Shown piece after piece: positions 5,398-7,219 of a stretch of DNA of 7,219 nt (the first letter of the stretch is position 1; each line of letters begins with the position of its first letter). Under the pieces are notes generated by a model, which made no database searches, was not told the DNA's origin, and saw only the letters and a list, made by a program, of their open reading frames with translations. The translations under genes were made by a program, and so were the position numbers. The DNA lies in assembly GCA_964547415.1 (NCBI GenBank), contig CAZJNX010000222.1, positions 1 through 7,219 on the forward strand, read 5' to 3'. The DNA comes from CAZJNX01 sp964547415 (GTDB lineage: Bacteria; Pseudomonadota; Alphaproteobacteria; Rhizobiales; Amorphaceae).

Positions 5398-6700
5398 ATG
5401 AAGATCAAAGGTCTCGTCCTCGGTACGGCTGCGGGTGCTCTCGCGGTGACCGGGGCGCAGGCTGCGGATCTGCCGGTCGCCCCTGAGCCGATCGACTACG
5501 TCCGCGTCTGCGACGCTTTCGGGCCTGGCTACTACTTCATCCCGGGCACCGACACGTGCCTGCGGGTGGCCGGTCGTATCCGCACCGACTACAACTACTT
5601 CAACTTCAACGAGGAGGCTGCCTCCCTCAACGCCGGCTTCTACGGCACCTCGACCCGCTCCTCGAACGCGTACCGGTTCCGCGCTCGTGCGTACATCTAC
5701 ATGGACAGCCGCACGAACACCGAGTTCGGCCTGCTGCGGACGTTCACCGAATTGTACTGGACGGGTGACATCGGCTCCGGCACCCGGCTCGACGGTGGCG
5801 ACGTCAATCCGGGTGAGGGCGCTGGCGTCACCCTGAACCGGGCGTTCATCCAGTTCGGCGGCCTGACCTTCGGTCGGACCCAGTCGTTCTACGACTTCGT
5901 GGACGCGGCGTACGCGTCGGCTCAGTTCTTCAACGCGAACTACTCCGACACGACGACCAACGTCATCGCCTACACCTTCGCCTTCGGCAACGGCTTCTCC
6001 GCCTCGATCTCGCTCGAGGACGAGGCCTACCGCCGCCTGCAGGGCGTGTCGGCGATCCGCAACGAGAACCGCAACACGGTCCGCTACGCCGGTAACCGCT
6101 GGCCCGACATCGTCGGTAACCTGCGCGTCGACCAGGGTTGGGGTTCGGCCCAGATCATGGGTGCCGGCCACAACGTCCAGACGGTCAACACGACGGGTAA
6201 CGGCCCGGGTTCGGACAGCGAGTACGGCTGGGCCGTCGGCGCGGGTGTGAACGTCAACGTGCCGTTCGGCTCGGGCACCTCGGTCGGTATCCAGGGTGGC
6301 TACACCCAGGGCGCGCTGAAGTACGTGGCCGACACGCCGATCGGCGGTGCGAACATCGGCGGTGCTCTCGTCTCCACGGCCGGCGATTTCTACGTGACGC
6401 CGCGTGGCACGCTGGACCTCGTCGAGGCCTGGTCGATCTCGGGTGGTTTCTCCACCTCCTTCACGCCGACCATCTCGTTCGCGATGCAGGCCGGCTACCT
6501 CGACGTCAGCCACGGCACCGTGGGCGACATCGACGGTGACGGCCTGCAGGACAGCGCCGACTTCCAGAACTTCGACATCGAGGGCTTCCTCGGCTACTCC
6601 CCGGTGTCGGGCTTCNNNNNNNNNNAACACCCGTCGGGTCGAATCCTTCGACGATCCGGAGGCGCTCAGCGTCTTCTTCCGCGCCCAGCGCACCTTCTGA
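5398..6700 (+). CDS. alphaproteobacterial porin (porin_2 type), interrupted by an assembly gap
   Basis: This encodes a trimeric outer-membrane beta-barrel porin for diffusion of small solutes. Residues 1-22 form a signal peptide ending GAQA with cleavage before ADLP. The mature start has the family's conserved Cys38 and Cys54 (VCDAFGPGYYFIPG then DTCLRVAGR). Alternating aromatic beta strands follow, with the usual RAFIQFGGLTFGRTQSFYD and a PDIVGNLRVDQGWGSAQ block. There are 406 codons before 10 Ns at 6616-6625. After them the C-terminus resumes as NTRRVESFDDPEALSVFF then RAQRTF and TGA at 6698-6700, ending in the Phe needed for outer-membrane insertion. That end is offset by one base from the first part, so the gap length is not real; a missing number of bases divisible by 3 would restore one protein. 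Residues 377-388 hold an Asp/Gly-rich loop like a calcium site. GGT- and AAC-rich codon use suggests high expression. Confidence 0.92.
6616..6625. other. assembly gap (10 N)
   Basis: Ten Ns lie inside the porin near its C-terminus. The flanking porin frames disagree by one base if the gap is taken as 10 nt, so the run is a placeholder of unknown true length. The missing part should encode the penultimate strands of the barrel. Genomes of this group often have several similar porin genes, which is a common reason for an assembly break. Confidence 0.97.
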
Positions 6701-6724
6701 TCCAGCGGCCAGTCCGCAGGACCG

Positions 6725-6754
6725 GGCCCGGCGGGGAAACCCGCCGGGCCTTTT
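6725..6754 (+). terminator. intrinsic terminator of the porin gene
   Basis: A perfect 11-bp stem (6725-6735 with 6740-6750) closes a GAAA tetraloop and is followed by TTTTCCTT. It begins 25 nt after the porin stop codon. The stem is almost all G-C and the layout is that of a strong Rho-independent terminator on the plus strand. Confidence 0.92.
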
Positions 6755-6796
6755 CCTTGGCCACAGGCCATCGCGGGGCACACGGCCCCGCACGCG

Positions 6797-6831
6797 AAAA
6801 CGCCGCCCCGTCGACCGGACGGGGCGGCGTT
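6797..6831 (-). terminator. intrinsic terminator of clpB
   Basis: A perfect 14-bp stem (6799-6812 with 6818-6831) encloses a 5-nt loop. Read on the minus strand it ends in TTTT (6800-6797) then CGCG, so it should stop transcription arriving from clpB, whose stop codon is about 95 nt upstream. On the plus strand it lacks a useful T run, although it may act as a back-up for the porin. Confidence 0.8.
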
Positions 6832-6926
6832 CGCATGTTCGCCCTCGTGTCGAAGGCGGCTTCCGGGCGAAACGGCCGCCGGCTCGCCCGGCGGGCGCCG
6901 CCGGGCAAGCCGTCGGCCTGGCCGCG

Positions 6927-7219
6927 TCAGGCGGCGTCGACGCTCTCGGTCTCCTCGGCCGGCGGGGCGGCCGCGCCCGCGGGCTCGAACGTCAGCCGCT
7001 CGGCCGTGGGCGTGACGCGGACCGTCTCCCCGTCGCTCACCTCGCCGGTGAGGATGCGCTCGGCGAGCGGGTCCTGCAGCTCCTTCTGGATCACCCGCTT
7101 CAGGGGCCGGGCGCCGTAGACCGGGTCGTAGCCCTTTTTGGCGAGCCACTCCTTCGCCCGCTCGTCCACCTCCAGAACGATCTTGCGGTCGGCCAGCAGC
7201 TTGTCGAGCCGGGCGAGCT
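6927..7219 (-). CDS. clpB: ATP-dependent disaggregase ClpB, C-terminal end
   Basis: The last 97 codons of ClpB, the hexameric AAA+ chaperone that works with DnaK to pull proteins out of aggregates in the cytoplasm. The gene enters from the right edge and ends with TGA at 6929-6927. The visible part is the small subdomain of the second AAA+ module. It starts LARLDKLLADRKIVLEV, then runs DERAKEWLAKKGYDPVYGAR, with the sensor-2 arginine in GARPLKRVIQ, then LQDPLAERILTGEVSDGETV. The C-terminal tail after LTFEPAG is a variable Ala/Glu-rich extension ending ETESVDAA. A GTG at 7169 lies in frame but is an internal valine codon, not a start. The two Walker motifs and middle domain are outside the window. 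The gene converges with the porin, with facing terminators between them. Confidence 0.95.
   Translation of the reverse strand, partial: LARLDKLLADRKIVLEVDERAKEWLAKKGYDPVYGARPLKRVIQKELQDPLAERILTGEVSDGETVRVTPTAERLTFEPAGAAAPPAEETESVDAA

Noticed and set aside
6626..7119. Continuation of the porin frame straight through the Ns to about 7119
   Set aside because: After the gap this frame is noise and crosses both terminators; the porin C-terminus is plainly in the neighbouring frame and stops at 6700.
5257..7149. A 630-codon open frame on the minus strand across the porin
   Set aside because: It crosses the N gap, has no domain, and is the antisense shadow of the porin. The true minus-strand gene here, clpB, is in another frame and ends at 6927.
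1..7219. CRISPR array, insertion sequence, toxin-antitoxin or phage genes
   Set aside because: No regularly spaced repeats, transposase motifs, paired short genes of such types, or integrase were seen on either strand.

Overview
The window looks like chromosome of a very GC-rich alphaproteobacterium of the order Hyphomicrobiales (Rhizobiales). The best evidence is a porin of the alphaproteobacterial porin_2 type (signal peptide ending GAQA, then a conserved Cys pair in a VCDAFG...TCLRVAGR context). The G/C-rich third positions agree. A member of the Salinarimonas/Methylobacterium/Microvirga neighbourhood is plausible, but the genus cannot be fixed from sequence alone.

Left block (1-2227, + strand): the 3' end of one carbohydrate ABC permease, a complete second permease of the MalG/UgpE type, then an NAD-dependent SDR that resembles D-erythronate dehydrogenase (DenD). 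They lie head to tail with gaps of 16 and 64 nt and probably form one operon that imports a sugar acid, polyol or related compound and starts its oxidation. The solute-binding protein and the ATPase are not in view.

Middle block (2228-3516): mostly a degraded region. It holds one small possible gene of 72 codons with a good ribosome binding site, several perfect inverted repeats, and on the minus strand the C-terminal part of a SAM-dependent methyltransferase whose N-terminal half is missing. This remnant lies directly 3' of a complete tRNA-Gln(TTG) gene (3517-3591, minus), a typical place for insertion and deletion.

Right block (3592-7219): an M20 family metallopeptidase (ArgE/DapE type, minus) and the porin (plus) diverge from a 449-nt intergenic region rich in secondary structure. 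The porin is interrupted near its C-terminus by a run of 10 Ns. Its two sides are in different frames, so the Ns stand for an unknown amount of missing sequence. The porin ends in a strong intrinsic terminator. A second terminator-like hairpin faces the other way and serves clpB, whose C-terminal end enters from the right edge on the minus strand.

Most of the window is ordinary housekeeping and transport. I see no clear new system. The points that deserve a second look are the porin gap and its calcium-loop-like motif, the tRNA-linked gene remnant and scar, and the structured leader between the peptidase and the porin.
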